In this document: positions 25,206 through 33,899 of the stretch, one piece after another
How the letters are laid out: each line of letters begins with the position of its first letter
How positions within the stretch are numbered: the stretch's first letter is position 1
NCBI RefSeq assembly: GCF_002101315.1
Contig: NZ_CP020777.1
Span: forward strand, 1 to 64,000
Length of the DNA stretch: 64,000 bases
Source of the DNA: Candidatus Pelagibacter sp. RS39
Lineage (GTDB): Bacteria > Pseudomonadota > Alphaproteobacteria > Pelagibacterales > Pelagibacteraceae
Reading direction: 5' to 3'
Notes under the pieces: model-generated
The model's database searches: none
What the model saw: only the letters and a program-made list of their open reading frames with translations
Told to the model about the DNA's origin: nothing
Translations under genes and position numbers: made by a program

Positions 25206-26393
25206 ATGAAATCAAAAAAAAGAATTGTCTTAGCTTATTCAGGTGGCTTAGATACATCTATAATTCTAAAATGGCTTCAAGAAAATTATAATGCAGAAGT
25301 CATTTGTTACACTGCTGATATAGGCCAAGAGATTAATCGAAAAAAAATAATCAATAATGCTAAAAAATTTGGTGTTAAAAAGATCATAATTAAAGATTTA
25401 AAAAATCTTTTTGTAAAAGATTACGTTTTTCCCATGATACGAGGTAATGCGATTTATGAGGGAGTTTATTTATTAGGAACTTCCATAGCAAGACCATTAA
25501 TCGCTAAAGACCAGATAAGAGTAGCAAAAAAATTTAAAGCATACGCAGTATCTCATGGAGCGACTGGAAAAGGTAATGATCAGGTAAGATTTGAGTTAGG
25601 CTATCATTATTTTGGCCCAAAGATAAAAATTGTTGCTCCTTGGAGAATTTGGAAATTAAAATCCAGAAGAGATTTAATAAATTATGCAAAAAAACATGGA
25701 ATACCCATTCCAAAAGATAAGAAAGGTGCACCGCCTTTTTCTGTTGATGATAATTTATTTCATACCTCAACTGAAGGTAAAATTTTAGAAAATCCAAAAA
25801 ATTCAGCTCCAGAATTTATTTTCCAAAGAACAACTGCTCCTGAAAAAGCACCCAATAAACCAACTTTTATTTCAATCAATTTTAAAAATGGTGATCCTGT
25901 TGGAATTAATGGAAAAAAATTAAATCCTGAAAAAATTCTTACTAAATTAAATTTAATTGCTGGAAAAAATGGTGTAGGGAGAGTTGACCTAGTTGAAAAC
26001 AGATTTCTTGGAATAAAATCTAGAGGAGTTTATGAAACGCCAGGCGGTACACTTTTAATTCACGCCCATAGAGCTATTGAGTCAGTAACTTTAGATAAAG
26101 ACACAATGCACAAAAAAGACTCCATCATGCCTAGATACGCTGAATTAATTTACAATGGTTATTGGTACTCTAAAGAAAGATTTAAATTACAAAAAATAAT
26201 TGACCAGAAAAGAAATAAAGTAAATGGGTCAATAAAACTTAAACTATATAAAGGGAATATTACTATTCAATCTAGAATTACAAAAAGTAATGCATACTCA
26301 ATGAAAAAAGTTTCTTTTGAAGAAAATAAAACATTTAATAAATCTAATGTTGAAAGATTTATTAATTATCATAAGAAAAAACTGCAATATTGA
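25206..26393 (+). CDS. argG: Argininosuccinate synthase
   Basis: The P-loop of the ATP-pyrophosphatase type, AYSGGLDTSIILKWL, lies at residues 10-24. SHGATGKGNDQVRFE, IVAPWR and the citrulline/aspartate-binding VDDNLFHTSTEGKILE follow, so the enzyme is complete at 395 residues. It joins citrulline and aspartate with ATP in arginine synthesis. argH is not adjacent. The start lies 3 bp after the previous stop. Confidence 0.96.
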   Translation: MKSKKRIVLAYSGGLDTSIILKWLQENYNAEVICYTADIGQEINRKKIINNAKKFGVKKIIIKDLKNLFVKDYVFPMIRGNAIYEGVYLLGTSIARPLIAKDQIRVAKKFKAYAVSHGATGKGNDQVRFELGYHYFGPKIKIVAPWRIWKLKSRRDLINYAKKHGIPIPKDKKGAPPFSVDDNLFHTSTEGKILENPKNSAPEFIFQRTTAPEKAPNKPTFISINFKNGDPVGINGKKLNPEKILTKLNLIAGKNGVGRVDLVENRFLGIKSRGVYETPGGTLLIHAHRAIESVTLDKDTMHKKDSIMPRYAELIYNGYWYSKERFKLQKIIDQKRNKVNGSIKLKLYKGNITIQSRITKSNAYSMKKVSFEENKTFNKSNVERFINYHKKKLQY

Positions 26394-26450
26394 TAAGTTT
26401 TAGGACAATTTATAGTTTGTTAAAATTATTTTTAGTTATATCTTAGAATC

Positions 26451-26909
26451 ATGGAATCACTTAAAAATTGGATGAGAGACACCGCAAATATTTTGTTTGA
26501 TGATAGCAAAAACGATCTACGTTCTCTTCCTAAAACTGTAAGGTTACAAATCTTATTAGTTTTAAGCTTTATTTGGACCACAGTTTTTAGTTTATATGTT
26601 TTCTCATACACAACTTTTGTTTTTGGTTGGACTGGACTTTTTTTAGCTCATATTGGTTTAATCTTTGCCGTGTATATGACTTTTAAGCATTTTCATAGAG
26701 CGGAAGAAAACTCAGCTAGTGTTTTTAAAACAAAAAATTTTGACCCTTTTAAAATAATGGTGCTTGTTTTTGTAATCGTATTTATATTTGTTTTTTCAAA
26801 AGGAATTGAGGTACTAACAAGTCCAAATCCGTATTCTTATTCAATTCCATATGATGGCTCTTCAAAATCAGTATTTGAAAAATGGTTGCCTTTTAGTAAA
26901 GATAAATAA
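26451..26909 (+). CDS. Membrane protein of unknown function, 152 residues
   Basis: I do not recognise a family with certainty. A polar N-terminal helix (MRDTANILFDDSKNDLRSLPKTVRLQ) is followed by three hydrophobic segments (about 32-54, 58-77, 99-121), then a polar tail. The segment between helices has FKHFHRAEENS, which resembles 2TM-type cores. It overlaps the PsiE-like gene by 1 bp, so the two are very likely expressed together. Confidence 0.75.
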   Translation: MESLKNWMRDTANILFDDSKNDLRSLPKTVRLQILLVLSFIWTTVFSLYVFSYTTFVFGWTGLFLAHIGLIFAVYMTFKHFHRAEENSASVFKTKNFDPFKIMVLVFVIVFIFVFSKGIEVLTSPNPYSYSIPYDGSSKSVFEKWLPFSKDK

Positions 26910-27289
26910 TGGAAAAAATAGCAAAAAATTTACAACTTGTTTTAATGGTTATCATATTGATAAGTACCGTTATTGCAGTTGGTATAGAAATGTACAAAAT
27001 GTTTCAAAATAGATCTGTTACTCTAGCAGATTTATTGTTGATGTTTCTTTACCTAGAAGTACTGGCAATGGTAAGAGTTTTTTGGAATCAACAATCAATA
27101 AGTATTACACTTCCGTTATTGATTGCAATTACTGCTTTAGCACGATTTATTATTCTTCAAGGTAAGGAAATGGATCCAACAGCATTAGTTTATGAAGCTA
27201 TTGCTATAGTTCTAATTGCCGGTGCAATTGTTATTTTAAGATTAAGACATAGCGACAAACTCGGTCTAAAGAAAAAAAAATCAAAATAA
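26909..27289 (+). CDS. psiE: PsiE-like phosphate-starvation-inducible membrane protein
   Basis: Four hydrophobic helices in 126 residues with LLLMFLYLEVLAMVRVFW and ITALARFIILQGKEMDP match the PsiE family. E. coli psiE is under PhoB and cAMP-CRP control; the molecular function is unknown. The tail is basic (RLRHSDKLGLKKKKSK). It shares 1 bp with the upstream membrane gene and lies 6 bp before the photolyase-domain gene. Confidence 0.75.
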   Translation: MEKIAKNLQLVLMVIILISTVIAVGIEMYKMFQNRSVTLADLLLMFLYLEVLAMVRVFWNQQSISITLPLLIAITALARFIILQGKEMDPTALVYEAIAIVLIAGAIVILRLRHSDKLGLKKKKSK

Positions 27290-27295
27290 ATCGAA

Positions 27296-28435
27296 ATGAA
27301 ATTTGAAGCCTCTAAGGCTGCGGCCTTAAATAAATTAAATAATTTTGTAGAAAAAAATCTTTCTGAATATTCCAAATTAAGAAATTTTGATTTTGGTCCA
27401 GAAAACAGAACAAATATATCTGGTTTATCTCCATATATCACCCATGGGGTAATCAACGAAAAAGAGGTAATTGAAAAATCACTTAGCAAATTTTCTTTTT
27501 CAAAAAATGAAAAATTTATACAAGAAGTTTTGTGGCGAACATATTGGAAGGGTTGGTTAGAATTACGACCTAACGTTTGGACAGATTACTTGGTAGAGTT
27601 AGATAAAATTCGAGAAGAGTATAAGGATAACCAAAATTACAAAAGTGCAATTAATGGAAAAACTGATATTGAATGCTTTAATTACTGGATAAAAGAACTT
27701 AGAGAAAATAATTATTTACATAATCATACTAGAATGTGGTTTGCTAGTATTTGGATTTTCACTTTAGAATTACCTTGGCAATTAGGAGCGGAACTTTTTA
27801 TGCAGCATCTTTATGATGGTGACTCTGCATCTAATACTCTCGGCTGGAGGTGGGTGGCTGGAATTCAAACACAGGGAAAACACTATTTAGCAAGTGAGTG
27901 GAATATTAAAAAATTCACTAACAACAGGTTTAATAATATTAAATTAAACGAAAACGCTCCTCCAAAAGTTTCTGAAAAATCTTACTCTATAGTTAAAAAT
28001 GATTTTAGTAGTAAAAATATAGAAGATAAAAATCTTTTGATTTTTGAAAATAATCTATCGTTTGAAACTACTGATTTTCAAAATAACAAATTTGAAAAAA
28101 TTTATATAATCACAAATAAAAATGAAAATAGATCTATCAAACTAAGCGAAAAAGTTATCAAATTTAAATCTCTTTTAATTATGGATCAAAAACAAAGGTT
28201 AGAAAATAATTCTATTAATTGTGAAATAGTAGATATAAGTGAAATTAAAAATATAAATGAAAAAGTTATTGCCTTATATCCAACTGTTGGTGAAAACCTG
28301 GATTATTTAAATTCAAATAATTTAGAATTAGATTTTTTATATAGAAAACTCGACCAATATTCTTGGCAATATTGTAATAAAGGTTTTTTTAATTTTAAAA
28401 ATTTTATTCCTAAAATAATTACAACTTTTAATTAA
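27296..28435 (+). CDS. Photolyase FAD-domain protein with an unusual C-terminal domain
   Basis: Residues about 35-215 match the helical FAD-binding domain of DNA photolyases: NISGLSPYITHGVI, WRTYWKGWLELRP, NHTRMWFASIWIFTLELPW, and DGDSASNTLGWRWVAGIQTQGKHY. The N-terminal antenna-binding alpha/beta domain of photolyases is missing. Instead residues about 225-379 form an alpha/beta-looking region (KIYIITNK, KSLLIMDQ, KVIALYPT, GFFNFKNFIPKII). It could be a circular permutation or a different partner domain. A photoreceptor or repair role is inferred. The start is 6 bp after the PsiE-like gene. Confidence 0.82.
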   Translation: MKFEASKAAALNKLNNFVEKNLSEYSKLRNFDFGPENRTNISGLSPYITHGVINEKEVIEKSLSKFSFSKNEKFIQEVLWRTYWKGWLELRPNVWTDYLVELDKIREEYKDNQNYKSAINGKTDIECFNYWIKELRENNYLHNHTRMWFASIWIFTLELPWQLGAELFMQHLYDGDSASNTLGWRWVAGIQTQGKHYLASEWNIKKFTNNRFNNIKLNENAPPKVSEKSYSIVKNDFSSKNIEDKNLLIFENNLSFETTDFQNNKFEKIYIITNKNENRSIKLSEKVIKFKSLLIMDQKQRLENNSINCEIVDISEIKNINEKVIALYPTVGENLDYLNSNNLELDFLYRKLDQYSWQYCNKGFFNFKNFIPKIITTFN

Positions 28436-28653
28436 AACCACCTAAACATTCCAATAATTCCAGCTGTCGCATAAAAAAATTGTAAAAATAATATTCCTCT
28501 ATGACCACCTCTATAAGCCCAAATTCCAATTAAAATTGCAGATATAAGTAATAAACAAAAACCAAAAAACTCTATTCCGATATTCATAGCTACAAATAAT
28601 GAATATAAGATTGCGGTTATAACTCCCGCCCATTCAAAAATTTTATTATTCAT
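28432..28653 (-). CDS. Small membrane protein, 73 residues, unknown
   Basis: Three hydrophobic stretches (about 7-23, 26-46, 53-71) with a YRGGHRG loop between the second and third. I do not recognise the family. It starts 5 bp after the stop of the ArfA-like gene and is the last gene of the minus-strand run that begins with the photolyase-related gene. It overlaps the 3' end of the FAD-domain gene by 4 bp on the other strand. Confidence 0.65.
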   Translation of the reverse strand: MNNKIFEWAGVITAILYSLFVAMNIGIEFFGFCLLLISAILIGIWAYRGGHRGILFLQFFYATAGIIGMFRWF

Positions 28654-28658
28654 ACTTT

Positions 28659-28796
28659 TTATTCATTCCCTAGCTTGAATTTTTTTCTATTATAAATTTT
28701 TTTTTTATTTTTTACTATTTTATTTCTTAACATTGGTGAACTTAATAGTTTGGCCATTGGATTTTTCTTTTTCACTTTTTTTCTTTTTTTGCTCAT
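28659..28796 (-). CDS. ArfA-like ribosome-rescue factor, 45 residues
   Basis: An ATG at 28796 opens a 45-codon, very basic frame. After MSKKRKKVKKK comes NPMAKLLSSPMLRNKIVKNK and then KKIYNRKKF. This resembles the E. coli ArfA core ([25 protein letters not shown]) in the LL..P..R..V.KNKK...Y.RK spacing. ArfA recruits RF2 to ribosomes stalled on mRNAs without a stop codon. The start overlaps the amidotransferase stop as ATGA. The similarity was judged by eye, and a generic basic peptide is the alternative. Confidence 0.6.
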   Translation of the reverse strand: MSKKRKKVKKKNPMAKLLSSPMLRNKIVKNKKKIYNRKKFKLGNE

Positions 28797-29512
28797 AAGA
28801 GTGTCTTAAAATTGTTGTATAAAATTTTTGAATAATTATTCATATCTCTCATATTATTTTTAGCGGATTGATCAAATTTCTCTAATGCATCATTACCAAG
28901 TTGATCCTCAAGTGCCTTTTTATATTCTGGTACACAGCCCCATTCATTAACTGTTGTATCTTTTATCTCTATATGAAATTGGATGCCATAAGCATGATGT
29001 TGATATTTGAAGATTTGATACTTGGTTACTGGAGATGATGCTAGTAAAGTAATATCAGGATCTTTATCAATTCCTTGGACCTCATAAGAATGCCATTGTA
29101 AACTTTTGATATTATCTGGAAATTTAGAAAATAGACTGTCTTCTTTTTTATTATCAGTAAAATTTATATCCATTATTCCAATCTCGGCTGGATTGGATTT
29201 TACTACTTTGCCGCCAACTACTTCTCCTAATAACTGACAGCCTAGACAGAAACCTAAATAAGGTTTTTTTAGATTTATTACAAATTCTTTAATTCTTTTT
29301 TTTTCTTCAACTAGCCAAGGATACTCTTTTTCCATGTAAGTATCCATAGGTCCACCCATGCAAAACATTCCATCAAACTTTGTTAAATCATTTGGAATTT
29401 TTTCACCTTCATCAAGTTCGATTGTTGTAAGATTTAAACCATCATCCAACATAAGATCCTTAATATAACCTGGATCTTCAATTTTGATATGTTGTAAAAT
29501 AATAATATTCAA
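28793..29512 (-). CDS. Class I glutamine amidotransferase-like protein
   Basis: This 239-residue single-domain GATase1 has GMFCMGGPMDTY, the nucleophile elbow YLGFCLGCQLLGE (Cys89), WHSYEV and the catalytic His-x-Glu in GIQFHIEI. It is of the stand-alone type often annotated as GMP-synthase-like, so glutamine or gamma-glutamyl hydrolysis is likely and the partner is unknown. The start is TTG at 29512, 5 bp after the DUF2256 gene. It overlaps the ArfA-like gene by 4 bp. Confidence 0.88.
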   Translation of the reverse strand: MNIIILQHIKIEDPGYIKDLMLDDGLNLTTIELDEGEKIPNDLTKFDGMFCMGGPMDTYMEKEYPWLVEEKKRIKEFVINLKKPYLGFCLGCQLLGEVVGGKVVKSNPAEIGIMDINFTDNKKEDSLFSKFPDNIKSLQWHSYEVQGIDKDPDITLLASSPVTKYQIFKYQHHAYGIQFHIEIKDTTVNEWGCVPEYKKALEDQLGNDALEKFDQSAKNNMRDMNNYSKILYNNFKTLL

Positions 29513-29517
29513 TTAAA

Positions 29518-29646
29518 TTAACTTAACTTAGAACACTTCTTAGAACAATATTTAACTCTATCCCAATTCAATCTCCATTTTTTTCTCCAAACAAAAGGTC
29601 TTTTACAAACAGGACAAATTTTAGAAGGAAGATTCTCTTTTTTCAC
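29518..29646 (-). CDS. DUF2256 zinc-ribbon micro-protein, 42 residues
   Basis: A GTG at 29646 opens a 42-codon frame. It contains LPSKICPVCKRPFVWRKKW, then LNWDRVKYCSKKC, the signature of DUF2256, with two CxxC-like pairs (CPVC and CSKKC) for zinc. The GTG overlaps the stop of the photolyase-related gene as TAGTG, so translation is coupled. From memory, DUF2256 often neighbours or is fused to cryptochrome/photolyase genes, which fits this location. Its function is unknown, and nucleic acid binding is a guess. Confidence 0.85.
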   Translation of the reverse strand: MKKENLPSKICPVCKRPFVWRKKWRLNWDRVKYCSKKCSKLS

Positions 29647-31136
29647 TAAATTGTATTTTGTTTAATAAATTTATTAGCTGCAGTTAAAATCATTTTTTTT
29701 CTTTCAACTTTCATTTTATCAAAAATTCTAACCATCATTGAAAGTCTTGGATTTTTTAAAAAAAACTTTCTATTACGATCAATAAATCTCCAGTAAAGTC
29801 CATCCATCGTGTTACACCACTCTCCTTTTTTAAAATCCATCATTTTCATAAAATAACTTGATCCACAAATATATGGTTTGGTTGCAAAAATTCCACCATC
29901 ACTAAATAATCCCATGCCATAGACATTTGGAACCATAACCCAATCAGAGGAGTCTACAAACATCTCCATAAACCATTTGTAAACAATCACAGGTTTGATC
30001 TCACAAAGATTCATTATGTTTGATAAAATCATTAATCTTTCGATGTGATGGGACCATCCATAATTTAATGCATTATTGATTGCGTAATCTAATGGGGGTA
30101 AACCTGTTGTTCCCTCGTACCACGACTTTTTCATTTTACGATTTTGTCTAAAAAAGTTTCCAGTTTCCATTTCATTTGAGTAACTTTGGTAAATTCCTCT
30201 CATAAATTCTCTCCATCCTATAACCTGACGAACATAGCCTTCTAAAGAATTTAATCTGATTTTTTTACTCTTATGGAAATCTAAAACTTTTTTGATTATA
30301 AATTCAGGTGTAATTAGACCAAGGTTAATATATGGACTTAAAGCGCTGTGAAACAAAATATTATCTTTTTGATCAACTGCGTCTTCGTAATCGCCAAATA
30401 AATTAGATTTTTCTCTAATGAAAAAATTCAATAATTTGACTACATCATCATACTCTGTAGCAAACCAAAAATTTTTGGTTGTTCCTGGATGATCTTTAAA
30501 TAATTTTTCAATAATAGGTTTCAATTTTTTTGTATGATTTGTTTCATTAATTTTAGGAAACTTTGGAATAGAAATATCTTTTGGTAACTTATTTCTATTA
30601 TCTTCATCAAAACTCCATTTACCTCCAACTGGGTTTCCATCTGAACCCATTAATATCCCTGATTTTTTTCTGACATCTTTATAAAAAGTTGCCATGAAAG
30701 GTTTTTTTGATTTAGATAAATATTGTTTGAATTCTTCTCTTGAATTTAAAAACATTGGAGTTTGAACAACATTCCATTTTATTTTTTCTTTTTTAAGAAA
30801 TTGATTAATTTTTTTTTCAAAAAATTTGTCCTCAATCTCAAAACTTGAAATTTCTTTTATTTTTTTTGAAGTAATTACTTTTTTTAATTTCTTTAAATAG
30901 TCGTCTTTAAATTCTTTATCCTCAATTCTAAAGTACTCTAATTTAAACTTATCTTTTTTAAGAGTTTCTGCATGCGAACGCATTGATGATAAGAAAAGAA
31001 GTATTTTATTTTTATGATGTTTTTCATAAGTGCATAACTGGTAGTCTTCAGCCATAAAAAATAGGTGGTCTTTTTTGAAGCGGTCCAAGTATTTTGATGG
31101 AAATAATTGATTACCCAGTATAAAAAATAACTTCAT
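29646..31136 (-). CDS. Cryptochrome/photolyase-related protein (DPRP / PhrB-like)
   Basis: This is the PF04244-type deoxyribodipyrimidine photolyase-related family at 496 residues. The N-terminal alpha/beta domain begins FFILGNQLFPSKYL with MAEDYQLCTYEKHHK. The helical FAD region contains HSALSPYINLGLITP, GYVRQVIGWREFMRG, FVDSSDWVMVPNVYGMG and KGEWCNTMDGLYWRFI. Related proteins are (6-4) photolyases with a 4Fe-4S cluster. Here Cys occurs in LCEIKP, YICGSS and EWCNTM, and I could not place a fourth with confidence. It is followed by DUF2256 with a 1-bp overlap. Confidence 0.9.
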   Translation of the reverse strand: MKLFFILGNQLFPSKYLDRFKKDHLFFMAEDYQLCTYEKHHKNKILLFLSSMRSHAETLKKDKFKLEYFRIEDKEFKDDYLKKLKKVITSKKIKEISSFEIEDKFFEKKINQFLKKEKIKWNVVQTPMFLNSREEFKQYLSKSKKPFMATFYKDVRKKSGILMGSDGNPVGGKWSFDEDNRNKLPKDISIPKFPKINETNHTKKLKPIIEKLFKDHPGTTKNFWFATEYDDVVKLLNFFIREKSNLFGDYEDAVDQKDNILFHSALSPYINLGLITPEFIIKKVLDFHKSKKIRLNSLEGYVRQVIGWREFMRGIYQSYSNEMETGNFFRQNRKMKKSWYEGTTGLPPLDYAINNALNYGWSHHIERLMILSNIMNLCEIKPVIVYKWFMEMFVDSSDWVMVPNVYGMGLFSDGGIFATKPYICGSSYFMKMMDFKKGEWCNTMDGLYWRFIDRNRKFFLKNPRLSMMVRIFDKMKVERKKMILTAANKFIKQNTI

Positions 31137-31163
31137 ATTTAAATATAACTAATAAAATTTTTT

Positions 31164-31874
31164 ATGTCAGAAAAATATCTTATTTTTGGTGCGACAGGAT
31201 CAATCGGTTCTAGTTTGGCTGAACAATTAGTAAACTCAGGAAATTTAGTTCATTTAGTTGGTAGAAGTGAAAGTGAAACTAAAAATGTTTCTGAAAAATT
31301 AGGTTGTGCATTTACAATAGCTGACGTTTTGCAAGATGGATTTGTAGATAAGGTTAAAAATGATATTTCTGATGTAAAAGGCATCGCATATTGTGTGGGT
31401 TCAATTGATTTGAAACCTTTAAGAATGGTTAGTGAACAAGATTTTAATAAGTGTATGAAACTAAATCTATATTCAGCAGTTGAGGTTATAAAAGGCTACC
31501 AAGATAATTTAAAAAAAAATAAAGGTTCGGTAGTTTTATTTTCCACAGTTGCCGCTCAAAGAGGTTTTACAAATCATGCAATAATAGCATCTACAAAAGC
31601 TGCTGTTGAGGGTCTAACAGTTTCTTTAGCTGCAGAATTTGCTCCTAATATAAGAGTAAACTGTATTGCGCCTAGTTTGACTAACTCAAAAATCGCTGAG
31701 CCAATGTTAAAAAATAAAGCACTAGCAGATGGAATAGCCAAAGCTCATCCTTTAAAAAGATTAGGTGAAGGTAAAGACTCTGCCTCGCTTGCAAAATTTC
31801 TTATTACTGATGACAGTTCTTGGGTTACAGGTCAAATCATTGCTGTAGATGGTGGTAGATCAAAACTTTCTTAA
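31164..31874 (+). CDS. Short-chain dehydrogenase/reductase lacking the usual catalytic Tyr
   Basis: A Rossmann SDR of 236 residues: cofactor loop GATGSIGSSLA near the start, Asn-type AYCVGS in place of NNAG, catalytic-strand Ser in VVLFSTVAA, and the C-terminal VTGQIIAVDGG. The YxxxK pair is not conserved: the segment reads IASTKAAVEGL, so Lys is kept but the Tyr position is Ile. Either another residue serves as acid or the protein is not a standard reductase. It is divergent from the photolyase-related gene, 27 bp away. Confidence 0.85.
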   Translation: MSEKYLIFGATGSIGSSLAEQLVNSGNLVHLVGRSESETKNVSEKLGCAFTIADVLQDGFVDKVKNDISDVKGIAYCVGSIDLKPLRMVSEQDFNKCMKLNLYSAVEVIKGYQDNLKKNKGSVVLFSTVAAQRGFTNHAIIASTKAAVEGLTVSLAAEFAPNIRVNCIAPSLTNSKIAEPMLKNKALADGIAKAHPLKRLGEGKDSASLAKFLITDDSSWVTGQIIAVDGGRSKLS

Positions 31875-31875
31875 G

Positions 31876-32940
31876 GTGAAAAGATCACTTGTTACAATTT
31901 TTTTGTTTATATTTTGTATAAGTTATTCATTCGCAGAAAATTTAAACTTTAAAAAGATTGTAAATTTAAAAGGTCCATGGGGGTCTACTTTTATTAGTGA
32001 CACAGAATTATTAATCACTGAAAAAAGTGGGGAAATTAAATTAATAGATCTAAATACAAATAAAATTTCTTCATTAAATCACAATCTTAATTATTTAGAG
32101 CATGGACAGGGTGGTTTATTGGATATTCTTTTTAAAGATGATTTTGTCTATATTGCTTATACCGAAAATAGAGGAAATTGGAAAACTAGTACCTCAATAG
32201 CAAAATCAAAATTTAATAAAAAAGATTTAATATTTAAAAATATTTTTCAAGCGGACCCGCCTATTGATTCAGGATATCACTTTGGGTCAAGATTAGCGAT
32301 CAAAGGTAATTATCTATTTGCCTCTGCTGGTGAAAGAGGCCAAGGAATGATTGCTCAAGATCCCACAAAACATCCTGGCAGTGTAATCAGAATAAATGTT
32401 GATGGAAGTATTCCGAGAGATAATCCAAAATTTCAGGGTAAATCAGATTGGTTGCCTGAAATTTATCAAATAGGTATTAGAAATCCTCAAGGTCTTACTT
32501 TATCTCCGTTTGATGGAAAAATTTATATGAGTAATCATGGAGCAAGAGGTGGGGATTGGTTTGGTGAAGCAAAAAAAGGCGAAAATTATGGATGGAAAAT
32601 TTTAGGTTGGGGAGGAACAAACTATTCAGGTATTCCTATCGGCCCCAAATGGAAACCTGGATTTACAAAAGCGATACAATATTGGGTTCCATCCATAGCA
32701 ACAAGTGCAATAACTATTTATAAGGGTGAAGAGTTTAGTGAATGGAATGGACATGCTTTGATTACCTCACTTAAAGACAAATCTTTGAGAAAATTAATAT
32801 TTGATGACTTATCAAATGTAAAAGAGGATATCATATTTAAAAATAAAATTGGAAGAATAAGAGATATACAAGTACATCCAAATAATGGAAAAATTTACTT
32901 TTTAGGGGAAGACGCTCTCTGGCTAATGGAGAAAAATTAA
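31876..32940 (+). CDS. PQQ-dependent sugar dehydrogenase-like protein (YliI/Asd type), secreted
   Basis: From the GTG at 31876 the protein begins VKRSLVTIFLFIFCISYSFA, a signal peptide. An in-frame ATG nine codons earlier would add hydrophilic residues and overlap the SDR gene. The mature beta-propeller has LKGPWGSTFISDTELLITEK, YHFGSRLAIKGNYLFASAGERG and YQIGIRNPQGLTLSP, as in soluble aldose sugar dehydrogenases. It would oxidise aldoses in the periplasm if PQQ is available. The length is about 355 residues. Confidence 0.85.
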   Translation: MKRSLVTIFLFIFCISYSFAENLNFKKIVNLKGPWGSTFISDTELLITEKSGEIKLIDLNTNKISSLNHNLNYLEHGQGGLLDILFKDDFVYIAYTENRGNWKTSTSIAKSKFNKKDLIFKNIFQADPPIDSGYHFGSRLAIKGNYLFASAGERGQGMIAQDPTKHPGSVIRINVDGSIPRDNPKFQGKSDWLPEIYQIGIRNPQGLTLSPFDGKIYMSNHGARGGDWFGEAKKGENYGWKILGWGGTNYSGIPIGPKWKPGFTKAIQYWVPSIATSAITIYKGEEFSEWNGHALITSLKDKSLRKLIFDDLSNVKEDIIFKNKIGRIRDIQVHPNNGKIYFLGEDALWLMEKN

Positions 32941-32998
32941 TTTTTTTAGATATAAGTAATCACTTAATTAGACTAAAAGATTATATCTAGACAAAATT

Positions 32999-33898
32999 AT
33001 GAATTGGGTCGTATTTACAATTTTAGCAGCTTTTTTTCAAAATCTAAGAACCTCTTTACAAAAAAAATTAAATAAGAATTTATCATTGATTGCCTCAGCA
33101 TATGTAAGATTTGCTTTTGCTTTACCTTTTGCGTGTATATTATTTTTTCTTTTTCATGATTTAAATGTTGTTTCAGATATTTTAAATCAAACTAACTTCA
33201 TTTTTTTTACTTTTTTAGGTTCTATTTTACAAGTTACATTTACAATTACGCTATTATATCTTTTTAGATTTTCAAATTTTGTTGTCGGTACTTCGCTTAG
33301 TAAAACTGAAGTTATTCAAATTGCTATTTTTGAATATATCATATTGAAAGATAAACTAAATTTACTTGGTGTTTTTGGGATAATAATTGCAACACTTGGG
33401 GTAATTATTATTTCCTTAAAAGATTATAAATTATTTTTTAAAAATTTTTTTTCAAAAGTAACTCTTATTGGATTAGGTGCAGGTCTTTTATTGGGTCTGA
33501 GTGTTGTCTATTTTAGGGCTGCAGCACTAACACTTGAAAATTTTTCCTCTAATTTTGATAAAGCGCTCACAACCGTTTTCTTTGCTTTAGTAATTCAAAC
33601 ATTAATTGTCAGTGCTTATCTTATTATTTTTGAAAAGGCAGAATTCAAAAAATTTTATGATAATAAATTTGAAATCTGCTTAACAGGATTAGCTGGATTT
33701 CTAGCTACATTATCCTGGTTTTTTGCTTTCACTTTAATTCAAGCATCTTTTGTCAGAGCTGTCGGTCAAATCGAAATATTCTTTAGTTACATATCCTCAA
33801 AATATTTTTTTAAAGAGAAGATAACTTTTGTAGAGATTCTAGGAATTCTAATATTTATAATTGGGGCAACTTTATTACTTTTAACAAGATCAACTTAA
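32999..33898 (+). CDS. EamA/DMT-family permease
   Basis: Ten hydrophobic helices in 299 residues. The N-terminal motif NWVVFTILAAFFQNLRTSLQKKLNK and the second-half GLAGFLATLSWFFAFTLIQASFVRAVGQIE followed by ILIFIIGATLLLL give the DMT two-repeat pattern. It is distant from the other EamA protein at 5124-6029. The substrate is unknown. It is convergent with the SHOCT gene (1-bp gap). Confidence 0.85.
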   Translation: MNWVVFTILAAFFQNLRTSLQKKLNKNLSLIASAYVRFAFALPFACILFFLFHDLNVVSDILNQTNFIFFTFLGSILQVTFTITLLYLFRFSNFVVGTSLSKTEVIQIAIFEYIILKDKLNLLGVFGIIIATLGVIIISLKDYKLFFKNFFSKVTLIGLGAGLLLGLSVVYFRAAALTLENFSSNFDKALTTVFFALVIQTLIVSAYLIIFEKAEFKKFYDNKFEICLTGLAGFLATLSWFFAFTLIQASFVRAVGQIEIFFSYISSKYFFKEKITFVEILGILIFIIGATLLLLTRST

Positions 33899-33899
33899 T

